Shown: positions 1-6,454 of the stretch, in pieces
Layout of the letters: each line of letters opens with the position of its first letter
How positions within the stretch are numbered: the first letter of the stretch is position 1
Origin: Dehalococcoidia bacterium LH_S1
GTDB lineage: Bacteria; Chloroflexota; Dehalococcoidia; SZUA-161; SpSt-899
DNA length: 8,113 nt
Direction: 5' to 3'
NCBI GenBank assembly: GCA_023660035.1
Contig: JAGXOF010000039.1
Location: 1-8,113 of the forward strand
Made by a program: the position numbers and the translations under genes
Notes under the pieces: generated by a model
What the model was told of the DNA's origin: nothing
Databases searched by the model: none
What the model saw: only the letters and a program-made list of their open reading frames with translations

Positions 1-843
1 TGAGACAATGGTCAAAATACGCATTACTTGATTAGTGCGGAACGAGGCCAGGGTATTATTGGTATCATTTAGCCCTTCAATCACTTCTTTGTACTCATCC
101 AGCGTATCCAGTATCTCACGATTGTGATCAGCCAAATCCCCAAAATATACGCCAAAGACAGGCACCTCCTCAGCCTCTCCAGCCTCCTCCGGTGAAAGAA
201 ATCCCATCCCCTCTTTTTCCGGTATGATTGCGGGCTCATTCCGCTCCAGCCACTCAAACACCTCTGTTTGCGGTCTTATTATCCGTCTGTATGAAAGCAC
301 ATCCCGGCGCAAAATGGATAACTCACGCACTGCATCACGCGCATCGCCGCTGAAAACACTGTTATCAGCTTCCTCGATATTCCTACCAATCTTGTTAAGG
401 ATCGGGAAGCAATAGTTGACCAGGCGGTCGAGTACTATGTACAGAAGATATCCCGCACTCTGGATCATATTCGCTGCCCTTGTGTCTTCGTTGGCTGAAC
501 AATCTCTGAAAAATTTCGACAGCGGCTTGAGATCGCCCTGATGCACGGTGATCAGGTAGTTTTCCCCCAGGAAGATAGCAACCTGGCTGGCCCTGGTAAC
601 ACGTGTCTGCTTGCTGAATACAGGGAAATGAAACACCATAAATAGATATTCATCATACCTGTCGATCTTGGGACGTTGAACCCGGCTAAGGCAATCATCC
701 AGGTCCAGAGCGTGAAACGGATAATGCTGAGCGAGATAGTCCGTCTCCCGCCTAGTCGGCTGTTCGATATTGATCCAGAGCAGATTCCTGTATGAGGCTG
801 TGCTGACATTCAGGTTTTTATCTGTAGTTTCAGGAGATGTCAT
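1..843 (-). CDS. corA: CorA-family divalent cation (Mg2+/Co2+) transporter, C-terminus outside the window
   Basis: CorA proteins form homopentameric inner-membrane channels for Mg2+ (also Co2+/Ni2+), with a large cytoplasmic funnel and two C-terminal helices carrying a GMN motif. The 281 visible residues cover the cytoplasmic part: the early block QRPKIDRYDEYLFMV (residues 56-70), the helical segment SILRRDVLSYRRIIRP (176-191), and FRTNQVMRILTIVS (268-281), where the first membrane helix begins. Both membrane helices and GMN lie beyond base 1, so they cannot be checked. Start at 843 is preferred because TAGGA ends 8 bases before it; an in-frame ATG at 852, directly after the trx stop, is the alternative. 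Spacing to trx is 1-10 bases, so the two are almost certainly co-transcribed and translationally coupled. An acid-rich stretch at about residues 203-228 looks like an insertion. Family assignment is firm; ion specificity is not visible. Confidence 0.88.
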   Translation of the reverse strand, partial: MTSPETTDKNLNVSTASYRNLLWINIEQPTRRETDYLAQHYPFHALDLDDCLSRVQRPKIDRYDEYLFMVFHFPVFSKQTRVTRASQVAIFLGENYLITVHQGDLKPLSKFFRDCSANEDTRAANMIQSAGYLLYIVLDRLVNYCFPILNKIGRNIEEADNSVFSGDARDAVRELSILRRDVLSYRRIIRPQTEVFEWLERNEPAIIPEKEGMGFLSPEEAGEAEEVPVFGVYFGDLADHNREILDTLDEYKEVIEGLNDTNNTLASFRTNQVMRILTIVS

Positions 844-853
844 ATCATACATC

Positions 854-1180
854 CTAACCCAAGGAGGAATTCAGAACTTTCTTGATCTCATCCTTAGGCC
901 TAAGTCCCACAAGCTGCTTTAGGGGCTTGCCCCCCCTGAAAAGCAGCAACGTGGGGATACCCATTATGCTGTAACTTGATGCCGTTCTGGGGCTGTGATC
1001 AACGTTAACCTTGGCAAAGTCCACTTTCCCATCATACTCTTTGGCCAACTCCTCAATGATCGGGGTCACCGCCAAACAGGGCTTACATGACGGAGCCCAG
1101 AAATCAACCAGAACCGGTTTTTTTGCCTTAATTACCGTCTGTTCAAAATTGCTATCATCTACTCCCACTGGCTTGGCCAT
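854..1180 (-). CDS. Thioredoxin-like protein with atypical SCKPC active site
   Basis: A 108-residue, single-domain cytoplasmic thioredoxin, the normal length for the family, with no signal peptide. Thioredoxins reduce protein disulfides through a CxxC pair. Here the fold landmarks fall at the same numbers as in E. coli Trx: Asp26, Trp28, Cys32, Cys35, Pro40 and the cis-proline Pro76 (GIPT). The active site reads P-S-C-K-P-C instead of the usual W-C-G-P-C: Trp31 is replaced by Ser and Gly33 by Lys. Both changes alter the environment of the nucleophilic cysteine, so redox potential or partner choice probably differs from housekeeping TrxA. The start has a strong GGGGGAG ribosome binding site 6 bases upstream. 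It lies 22 bases after plsX and ends within 10 bases of corA. No thioredoxin reductase is in view. Whether it is a general thioredoxin or serves one specific partner is open. Confidence 0.9.
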   Translation of the reverse strand: MAKPVGVDDSNFEQTVIKAKKPVLVDFWAPSCKPCLAVTPIIEELAKEYDGKVDFAKVNVDHSPRTASSYSIMGIPTLLLFRGGKPLKQLVGLRPKDEIKKVLNSSLG

Positions 1181-1202
1181 TCATTCTCCCCCGATTTCAA
1201 AT

Positions 1203-2162
1203 TCAAGTTCCTATAGTCTCCATGACCCTTTGTTTGACCATTTGCTCCGCTATTCCGATAGCACGCTTTATAGCACTGGCATCGCTCTTGCCATGAGTTA
1301 TGACTACATTCCCTTCAATCCCAAGAAGCAGCGCTCCCCCTAATGAAGTGTAATCCAGGATACGCCTCTCCGCTTCATGGAAATTTGAGCCTTCATGGCC
1401 AGCCTCCCCCGAACTGGACATATCTGCGAATATCCGCGCCAATCCCTCACTCAATTTTACTACCACATTTCCCGTGAACCCGTCAGTCACTACAACATCA
1501 GCTTGCCCTCTGGGAAGCTCTGTTCCCTCTATATTGCCAACAAAGTTAGGCTGGTTCTTCAATAACATATGATACGTGGACTGGGCCAGTTTATTCCCCT
1601 TCGTCTCCTCCTCGCCATTCGATAGGAGGCCCACACGGGGGGCGGGCACTCCATGTATTCTCTGCATGTACACTATTCCCATTTGAGCGAACTGCACCAG
1701 ATGCTGAGGTTTACAATCGGAATTAGCCCCCACATCCAGAAATAGCACCGGGCCATTAGGCGAATTAAAAATAATCCCCAGGGCCGGCCGCGAAATACCC
1801 TTTTTCTTCCCTGCGATAAGCAAAGCTCCGGCAACCATGGCTCCTGTGCTGCCACCTGATACAAACGCTGACGCCTCACCACCCCTAAGCAAATTCATTC
1901 CCCTGACAATGGATGATTCCTTCTTGCGACGAATCGCACGCACGGGCTCTTCCTCCATGCCGATTGTCTCCTCGGCATGGCATAGGCTAATGTTAGTCTG
2001 GTTCGCACTACACTGCTCCAGCTCACTCCGGACCGTCTCCTCTGGACCAACAAGTGCTATTTGAACATCAAGGTCACGTGCAGCTTCCACAGCTCCCTTT
2101 ACGACTTCCGAAGGGGCGTAGTCACCGCCCATAGCATCAACAGCGATTACAGGCTTTCCCAT
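1203..2162 (-). CDS. plsX: Phosphate acyltransferase PlsX
   Basis: PlsX makes acyl-phosphate from acyl-ACP and inorganic phosphate, the donor that PlsY uses to acylate glycerol-3-phosphate at the start of phospholipid synthesis. It is a peripheral membrane enzyme. The 319 residues span the whole family length. Visible landmarks in order are IAVDAMGGDYAP at the N-terminus, FVSGGSTGAMVAGA, LDVGANSDCKPQHLVQFAQMG, VGLLSNGEEETKGN, NFVGNIEGTELPRG, VVTDGFTGNVVVKLSEGLA and GIEGNVVITHGKSDA near the C-terminus. The start gives the canonical first residues (MGKPVIAVDAMGG), although no convincing ribosome binding site precedes it. Usual partners (fabD, fabG, acpP, fabH) are absent: it follows rpe by 136 bases and precedes the thioredoxin gene by 22. 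The 136-base gap shows no clear terminator, so transcription may continue from rpe or start locally. Confidence 0.96.
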   Translation of the reverse strand: MGKPVIAVDAMGGDYAPSEVVKGAVEAARDLDVQIALVGPEETVRSELEQCSANQTNISLCHAEETIGMEEEPVRAIRRKKESSIVRGMNLLRGGEASAFVSGGSTGAMVAGALLIAGKKKGISRPALGIIFNSPNGPVLFLDVGANSDCKPQHLVQFAQMGIVYMQRIHGVPAPRVGLLSNGEEETKGNKLAQSTYHMLLKNQPNFVGNIEGTELPRGQADVVVTDGFTGNVVVKLSEGLARIFADMSSSGEAGHEGSNFHEAERRILDYTSLGGALLLGIEGNVVITHGKSDASAIKRAIGIAEQMVKQRVMETIGT

Positions 2163-2174
2163 CGTTGCTATTGC

Positions 2175-2204
2175 ATCATATCAAATCCATTGGCAACGGT
2201 GCAA
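2175..2204 (-). promoter_or_regulatory. Possible weak promoter for plsX
   Basis: On the minus strand, TTGCAC (2204-2199) and TATGAT (2180-2175) are separated by 18 bases. The -10 matches the sigma-70 consensus at 5 of 6 positions, the -35 at only 3 of 6. The -10 ends 12 bases before the plsX ATG, so any transcript would have a leader of only about five bases, which fits the absence of a ribosome binding site. This is weak, pattern-based evidence. Confidence 0.3.
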
Positions 2205-2298
2205 TGCTCCAGTACAGCAAAATAATGAGATGAAATTGTAAAGGGAGCCCACAACAAAATTGGTACAAGACTGTGACTGCGAGGAAGCAGATCGAAAT

Positions 2299-2973
2299 TC
2301 AGTTAGCGCTATCAATGCTCTTTCTGAGTCTCTGCATCGCCTCAGCGACGCCTTCCTTCTCGTTGAAAACCGCCGCTCCTGCTACCAGCACCCGAGCTCC
2401 CGCTTGAGCAACTCTGGAAACTGTCTCCGCATTGATTCCGCCATCCACCTCGAGTTCAGCCTTCAACTTCTCGGAATCCAGGATTTCCCTCAGACGAGTT
2501 ATCTTATCCACAGTCTCAGAGATAAATGCCTGCCCCGCAAATCCCGGATTGACTGTCATCACCAGGACAAGGTCAAGCACCGGCAAGACCTCTTTTATCG
2601 CCTCTAAAGGAGTGGCGGGATTGAGGGACACACCTGCCCTAAGGCCAAGCTCCTTGATTTCCGTCAGAGTGCGATGAAGATGAAGGGCGGCCTCTACGTG
2701 TACGGTGATGATATCCGCACCAGCCTGGGCAAAACTCCGAATCTGTTTCTCAGGGCTATTGACCATCAGGTGAACATCGAGGGGAAGAGAGGTATAGGGT
2801 TTTACCGCCTTCACTGCCGCATCACCTATCGTAATCCTGGGCACGAACTGTCCATCCATCACATCGACATGAATGTAATCAGCACCGGCTTTGGTAGCCT
2901 CAGTTACCTGTTCTCCCAGTCGTGCAAAGTCAGCTGAGAGGATAGATGGTGCGAGTTTTATATTCTCATTCAT
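2299..2973 (-). CDS. rpe: Ribulose-phosphate 3-epimerase
   Basis: Rpe interconverts D-ribulose 5-phosphate and D-xylulose 5-phosphate in the pentose phosphate or Calvin pathway; it is a cytosolic, metal-dependent TIM barrel. The product is 224 residues, the usual size. Metal ligands are all present: His35 and Asp37 (IHVDVMDG), His68 (DVHLMV) and Asp177 (EVDGGI), the two aspartates being the acid-base pair. The phosphate-binding loop VNPGFAGQAFI is at 141-151. The ATG at 2973 is chosen because it gives the standard start (IKLAPSILSADF) and has AGGGAAG about 8 bases upstream. A longer in-frame start at 3090 would only add translated argH antiframe. The gene overlaps the end of argH by 8 bases, so translational coupling is likely. 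One small oddity is DGQFVP where most family members have DGHFVP. Confidence 0.96.
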   Translation of the reverse strand: MNENIKLAPSILSADFARLGEQVTEATKAGADYIHVDVMDGQFVPRITIGDAAVKAVKPYTSLPLDVHLMVNSPEKQIRSFAQAGADIITVHVEAALHLHRTLTEIKELGLRAGVSLNPATPLEAIKEVLPVLDLVLVMTVNPGFAGQAFISETVDKITRLREILDSEKLKAELEVDGGINAETVSRVAQAGARVLVAGAAVFNEKEGVAEAMQRLRKSIDSAN

Positions 2974-4336
2974 TGATAACTTCCCTTGCCTCCCGCAATG
3001 CCTCATCCACCCGCCTGGGGGCAGTCCCGCCGGGAACATCCCTGGCAGCAACCGAGGATTCCACATTGATGGACTGTAGGTCCTCATCAAACAATGAGGA
3101 GAACTGCCGGTACTCGGAAAGGGTTATATCTTGCAGCGACCTCTCCTGCTCAACAGCATACCTGACAAGTCTGGCCACAACGCCATGCGCTTCGCGAAAG
3201 GGCATCCCTTTCCCAACCAGATAGTCAGCTACATCAGTTGCCAGAGTATAGCTCTCGCCTGCGGCTTGCCCGGTACGCTCGGAATTGACTTTTATGGTCC
3301 TCATCATTCCGGTGAATATTTCAAGCGTTGAGTGTACGGTATCCACCGTCCTGAAGAAACTTTGCTTGTCATCTTGAAGGTCTCTGTTGTAGGCAAGCGG
3401 TAGAGACTTCATAGTAGTGAGGATGGACATCAAATCGCCATAGACGCTGCCAGTCTTTCCCCGCGCCAGCTCGGCAACATCCGGGTTCTTCTTTTGAGGC
3501 ATTATGCTCGAGGTCGTGGCATAGGCATCATCGATCTCAATGAAGCCAAACTCCGCCGAAGACCAGAGGATGATTTCCTCCGCCAGCCGGGAAACATGCA
3601 TCATGGCCATGCTACCGGCTGCAATGTACTCAATGACAAAATCACGGTCGGAGACAGCATCCATACTGTTCCGGCTGATCTGGCTGAATCCCAGTTCCTT
3701 TGCCACGAAATCGCGATCCACTTGATATGGCAAACCTGCAAGCGCTCCGCTGCCCAGAGGTAACACATCGACGCGCTCCAGGCAGTCACCAAAACGCTCA
3801 ACATCCCTTTGCAGCATCTCGAAATAGGCCAGAAGGTGATGTGCCAAGAGTACCGGTTGTGCACGCTGTAGATGGGTATATCCGGGCAATATCACTGCTC
3901 TGTTGGCCTCGGCCAAATCGAGCAATGCTGCTTGTAGATCCTTCAGCCTGGTGACGGTTTCGGATATCGCTTCTTTGGCATAAAGACGCATGGCGGTGGC
4001 AACCTGATCATTCCGCGAGCGAGCGGTATGCAATTTCCCGGCCACATCACCTATCCTTTCATACAATCGACCCTCGACATTCATATGAATATCTTCCAGA
4101 GAAGTATCGAACTCGAATTGACCGGATTCTATTTCCTCGCGGATAGAGGTTAAGCCCTGCCCTATAGATTCGGCTTCTTCCCCAGAAATTATGCGTTGCC
4201 GCGCAAGCATTCTGGCATGGGCAATCGAGGCCGCAATATCCTGCCGATATAGTCGCCTATCAAAGTGCAGAGATGAGGTATACTCCTGCATCGATTCGTC
4301 AGCTTCTTTTTGGAATCGGTCCCGTAATGCACTCAT
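2966..4336 (-). CDS. argH: Argininosuccinate lyase
   Basis: ArgH cleaves argininosuccinate to arginine and fumarate, the last step of arginine synthesis; it is a cytosolic homotetramer of the fumarase/aspartase superfamily. The 456-residue length is typical. Conserved blocks in order are FDRRLYRQDIAASIAHARML (25-44), LHTARSRNDQVATAMRLY (102-119), GYTHLQRAQPVLLAHHLLAY (152-171), LPLGSGALAG (192-201) and the superfamily signature TSSIMPQKKNPD (275-286), which holds the catalytic serine loop. The N-terminus reads SALRDRF where most homologues have LWGGRF, and the signature starts with Thr rather than Gly; both look like lineage variation. No other arg gene is in view. argG often lies next to argH but is absent here; instead rpe overlaps its 3' end. 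The ribosome binding site is poor (AAGG only 2 bases from ATG). Confidence 0.96.
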   Translation of the reverse strand: MSALRDRFQKEADESMQEYTSSLHFDRRLYRQDIAASIAHARMLARQRIISGEEAESIGQGLTSIREEIESGQFEFDTSLEDIHMNVEGRLYERIGDVAGKLHTARSRNDQVATAMRLYAKEAISETVTRLKDLQAALLDLAEANRAVILPGYTHLQRAQPVLLAHHLLAYFEMLQRDVERFGDCLERVDVLPLGSGALAGLPYQVDRDFVAKELGFSQISRNSMDAVSDRDFVIEYIAAGSMAMMHVSRLAEEIILWSSAEFGFIEIDDAYATTSSIMPQKKNPDVAELARGKTGSVYGDLMSILTTMKSLPLAYNRDLQDDKQSFFRTVDTVHSTLEIFTGMMRTIKVNSERTGQAAGESYTLATDVADYLVGKGMPFREAHGVVARLVRYAVEQERSLQDITLSEYRQFSSLFDEDLQSINVESSVAARDVPGGTAPRRVDEALREAREVINE

Positions 4337-4343
4337 GGCCTTA

Positions 4344-4373
4344 ATTGTGGCACTAAGCTATTATGCAGGTCAA
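4344..4373 (-). promoter_or_regulatory. Possible argH promoter
   Basis: On the minus strand, TTGACC (4373-4368, 5 of 6 matches to the -35 consensus) is followed after 18 bases by CACAAT (4349-4344, 4 of 6). This pair would start transcription almost at the argH ATG, giving a leaderless message. A rival -10, CATAAT (4365-4360), with CAGACA 18 bases upstream would give a leader of about 18 bases. The sequence does not decide between them. Confidence 0.35.
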
Positions 4374-4468
4374 GTGTAAGTCCTGTCTGACATGTATTTG
4401 AGGTAGAGAAACAGAACAATGTCCAAAGGTACAGCACAAGAGCTATTCTGTTAAACGGCTTTAAGGCT

Positions 4469-4672
4469 TCAAGGAAGAGGTCTTCCGGCTTCCCGTTTGG
4501 CCTCTGCAACATCATCGAGGTAGCTTTGATAACATCTGCAGAGGCGTTTAAAGACACTGACAACCTCCGACCGGTACTCCTCGCTATCGCCCAAGCCCGC
4601 TTGGGATCTCGCTTCAGCAAGAAACAACGCCGCTTGCTGAAACCTCACACTGGTAGCGGTGAGCTCCCTCAT
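4469..4672 (-). CDS. Small helical protein of unknown function (67 aa)
   Basis: I do not recognise this protein. It is 67 residues, starting MRELTATSVRFQQAA and ending AEAKREAGRPLP. It is rich in Ala, Glu, Arg and Ser, has no signal peptide or membrane segment, and looks like two or three helices (about 3-24, 30-46 and 47-61). Two cysteines sit close together (RLCRCYQ, 44-48). The start at 4672 is chosen because GGGGGG lies about 7 bases upstream; an in-frame ATG at 4843 would run through the hairpin and comM promoter and is unlikely. The gene is read in the same direction as argH, 132 bases ahead of it, and divergently from comM. Its upstream region carries a palindrome and TGTGA half-sites. 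A spurious frame is possible, since codon bias and homologues cannot be tested here. Confidence 0.5.
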   Translation of the reverse strand: MRELTATSVRFQQAALFLAEARSQAGLGDSEEYRSEVVSVFKRLCRCYQSYLDDVAEAKREAGRPLP

Positions 4673-4698
4673 GGTAGCCCCCCTTTTCGAATTGTTCA

Positions 4699-4723
4699 GG
4701 TCACTTATGTGACCCAGTTGTGA
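4699..4723. promoter_or_regulatory. Operator-like palindrome GGTCAC-N4-GTGACC with an extra TGTGA half-site
   Basis: A perfect 6-bp inverted repeat with a 4-base centre (4699-4714). TGTGA at 4708-4712 recurs exactly 11 bases later at 4719-4723, about one helical turn. The cluster is 27-51 bases upstream of the small gene's start codon, a plausible place for a dimeric regulator, or for an RNA hairpin in its leader. No particular regulator is implied. Confidence 0.35.
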
Positions 4724-4750
4724 TTTAACCGGGGTGCGAAGGGTTCCCCC

Positions 4751-4777
4751 TGTCTCCCCATCCCCCATGGAGAGACA
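4751..4777. other. Interrupted hairpin in the divergent intergenic region
   Basis: TGTCTC (4751-4756) pairs with GAGACA (4772-4777). After a single C/A mismatch, CCAT (4758-4761) pairs with ATGG (4767-4770) around a CCCCC loop. No T-run follows on either strand, so it is not an intrinsic terminator. It would lie in the 5' leader of the small minus-strand gene if transcription starts further right. Confidence 0.35.
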
Positions 4778-4798
4778 TTCCCTCCACACTGTATGTCT

Positions 4799-4834
4799 AG
4801 TATACCTTCTCGGACAAGAGCATAGAAGTATACT
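4799..4834. promoter_or_regulatory. Operator-like inverted repeat abutting the comM promoter
   Basis: The left arm AGTATACCTTCT (4799-4810) and right arm AGAAGTATACT (4824-4834) are complementary apart from one extra C in the left arm, with 13 bases between. Each arm also contains the self-palindrome GTATAC, 28 bases apart. The right arm overlaps the first base of the comM -35 box, so a bound regulator could block or contact RNA polymerase. Confidence 0.45.
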
Positions 4835-4862
4835 TGACAACATGCAGGGCTAGCATTATGAT
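4834..4862 (+). promoter_or_regulatory. Sigma-70 promoter of comM
   Basis: TTGACA (4834-4839, perfect -35) and TATGAT (4857-4862, 5 of 6) are separated by the ideal 17 bases. Transcription would begin near 4869-4870, leaving a leader of about 19 bases before the comM ATG. That leader has no Shine-Dalgarno-like sequence. It is the best-formed promoter in the window. Confidence 0.75.
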
Positions 4863-4888
4863 TTTTTGTAGCTGAAAACTTCTAGCTT

Positions 4889-6412
4889 ATGTTGGCAAAG
4901 GTAATCTCCGCTGCGGTCGTAGGCCTTGAGGGGGAGCTCGTGGAGGTAGAGGTTGATATCTCACCTGGGCTGCCCTCAATGACAATTGTAGGACTTGCTG
5001 ATACCTCCATCCAGGAAGCTCGAGAGAGGGTACGCTCTGCCATCCGCAATGCTGGTTACACTTTCCCCGCCAAGAGAATTACCGTCAATATGGCCCCCGC
5101 TAACCTTAAGAAATCCGGTCCGGTCTATGACCTCCCCATCGCTGTCGGGATCCTGCTAAGCTCTGAGCAAGTCACCTTCGACACATCCAATGCCCTTTTC
5201 GTCGGGGAACTTTCCCTGGATGGAAGCCTGCACCATACGCAGGGTGTCCTTTCCATGGTGTCCCTGGCCAGGGAAAAGGGAATGTCCCCAATGTTTGTTC
5301 CTGCTGTAAATGCTAAGGAAGCCGCTATGATTCAAGATGTAACGGTTATTCCCGTGGAGTCACTAACACAGCTCGTGGCTCACATGCGAGGAGAGATATC
5401 CATACCAGAGTATGTTCTCGAGGAAAATCCTTTCGAGGCCGTCGGGACAGGAGATGGAGCAATAGACATGGCACATATAAAGGGACAGGAGCACGCTAAG
5501 AGAGCCCTTGAAGTAGCTGCTGCCGGCGGACACAATATGATCATGAGCGGCCCTCCAGGCAGCGGCAAGACACTTCTTGCCCGATCTCTTCCCTCTATCC
5601 TTCCCCAGATAACGGCCGATGAGGCACTGGAGGTTACCAAGATATACAGTGTAAGCGGACTTCTCCCATCTGATACTCCTCTGATAACCCATCGCCCCTT
5701 TCGGTCACCACATTATACAGTCTCCTATGCCGGACTTGTCGGAGGCGGACGGTCACCAAAGCCTGGCGAGATAAGCCTCAGCCATTACGGTGTTCTCTTC
5801 CTCGATGAACTACCGGAATTTGGGCACTCGATACTGGAGGTTCTGCGCCAGCCCCTGGAAGACAGAGCCGTATCGATAACACGTGCTCAGGGAAGCATCT
5901 CCTATCCAGCCAATTTCATGCTGGTCGGTGCTATGAATCCCTGTCCGTGCGGATACTATGGCGATCCGGTAAAACAATGCACCTGCTCAGCCACAGAGAT
6001 CGCTCGTTACCAGAAGCGAATAAGCGGCCCTTTGCTTGATCGCATTGACGTGTTCATCGAGGTTCCACGGATTGAATATGAGAAGCTCACCGATGAGCGA
6101 CTGGGGGAATCTTCAGCGTCCATCAGAGCAAGGATAGATGATGCTCGCTCCATTCAACATCAGCGATTCGATGGTACGAGGCTTACCTGCAACTCCGACA
6201 TGACACCGGTTGAGATTCGCGAATTCTGCTGGACAGACCCTGCAGCACAGAGTCTCCTCCAGGCAGCAGTACAGCAACTTTCATTATCGGCGCGGTCATT
6301 CCACCGGCTTCTCAAACTAGCAAGGACAATTGCTGACCTCGATGGCACTGAGGGCATCACCTCTACGCATGTGGCTGAGGCATTACAATACCGGCCAAGG
6401 AATCAAGCATGA
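4889..6412 (+). CDS. comM: YifB/ComM family Mg-chelatase-like AAA+ ATPase
   Basis: The 507-residue protein is full length for the family. Residues 1 to about 165 form the N-terminal ChlI-like domain with the hallmark VGLEGELVEVEVDISPGLP, IVGLADTSIQEARERVRSA and ITVNMAPANLKKSGPVYDLP. The AAA+ core follows: Walker A GPPGSGKT (221-228, Lys227), Walker B VLFLDE (302-307, Asp306-Glu307), and a cysteine cluster CPC...CTC (Cys352, 354, 364, 366) that probably binds zinc, then GPLLDRIDVFIEVPR. The C-terminal Mg_chelatase_C helical region (about 400-507) ends the protein. In naturally competent bacteria ComM is a hexameric helicase that promotes branch migration when foreign DNA is integrated; YifB proteins in other bacteria are less understood. 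It is a single gene divergent from the argH side, with its own strong promoter and an operator-like repeat, but no visible ribosome binding site. No dprA, which is often adjacent, is in view. Confidence 0.95.
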   Translation: MLAKVISAAVVGLEGELVEVEVDISPGLPSMTIVGLADTSIQEARERVRSAIRNAGYTFPAKRITVNMAPANLKKSGPVYDLPIAVGILLSSEQVTFDTSNALFVGELSLDGSLHHTQGVLSMVSLAREKGMSPMFVPAVNAKEAAMIQDVTVIPVESLTQLVAHMRGEISIPEYVLEENPFEAVGTGDGAIDMAHIKGQEHAKRALEVAAAGGHNMIMSGPPGSGKTLLARSLPSILPQITADEALEVTKIYSVSGLLPSDTPLITHRPFRSPHYTVSYAGLVGGGRSPKPGEISLSHYGVLFLDELPEFGHSILEVLRQPLEDRAVSITRAQGSISYPANFMLVGAMNPCPCGYYGDPVKQCTCSATEIARYQKRISGPLLDRIDVFIEVPRIEYEKLTDERLGESSASIRARIDDARSIQHQRFDGTRLTCNSDMTPVEIREFCWTDPAAQSLLQAAVQQLSLSARSFHRLLKLARTIADLDGTEGITSTHVAEALQYRPRNQA

Positions 6413-6454
6413 CAGGGACCACTGAACAAGGGAAAGGGAACTCTCATCTGCATA

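Noticed and set aside
2974..3090. Longer in-frame start for rpe
   Set aside because: The extra 39 residues overlap argH in another frame and show no Rpe similarity. The ATG at 2973 gives the family-standard N-terminus and has a good ribosome binding site.
4473..4486. GGAAGA/TCTTCC inverted repeat as terminator of the small gene
   Set aside because: It lies within the coding end and is not followed by a T-run on the minus strand.
4673..4800. Small stable RNA (such as SRP RNA) in the G/C-rich intergenic segment
   Set aside because: The conserved SRP core sequences are absent and the pairing is limited to short local stems.
4673..4843. Extension of the small minus-strand gene to an ATG at 4843
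   Set aside because: The extension runs through the hairpin, palindrome and comM promoter repeat, and the G-rich ribosome binding site clearly serves the ATG at 4672.
5363..5692. Minus-strand open frames inside comM
   Set aside because: They are antisense to a well-conserved AAA+ gene with full motifs and have no recognisable product.
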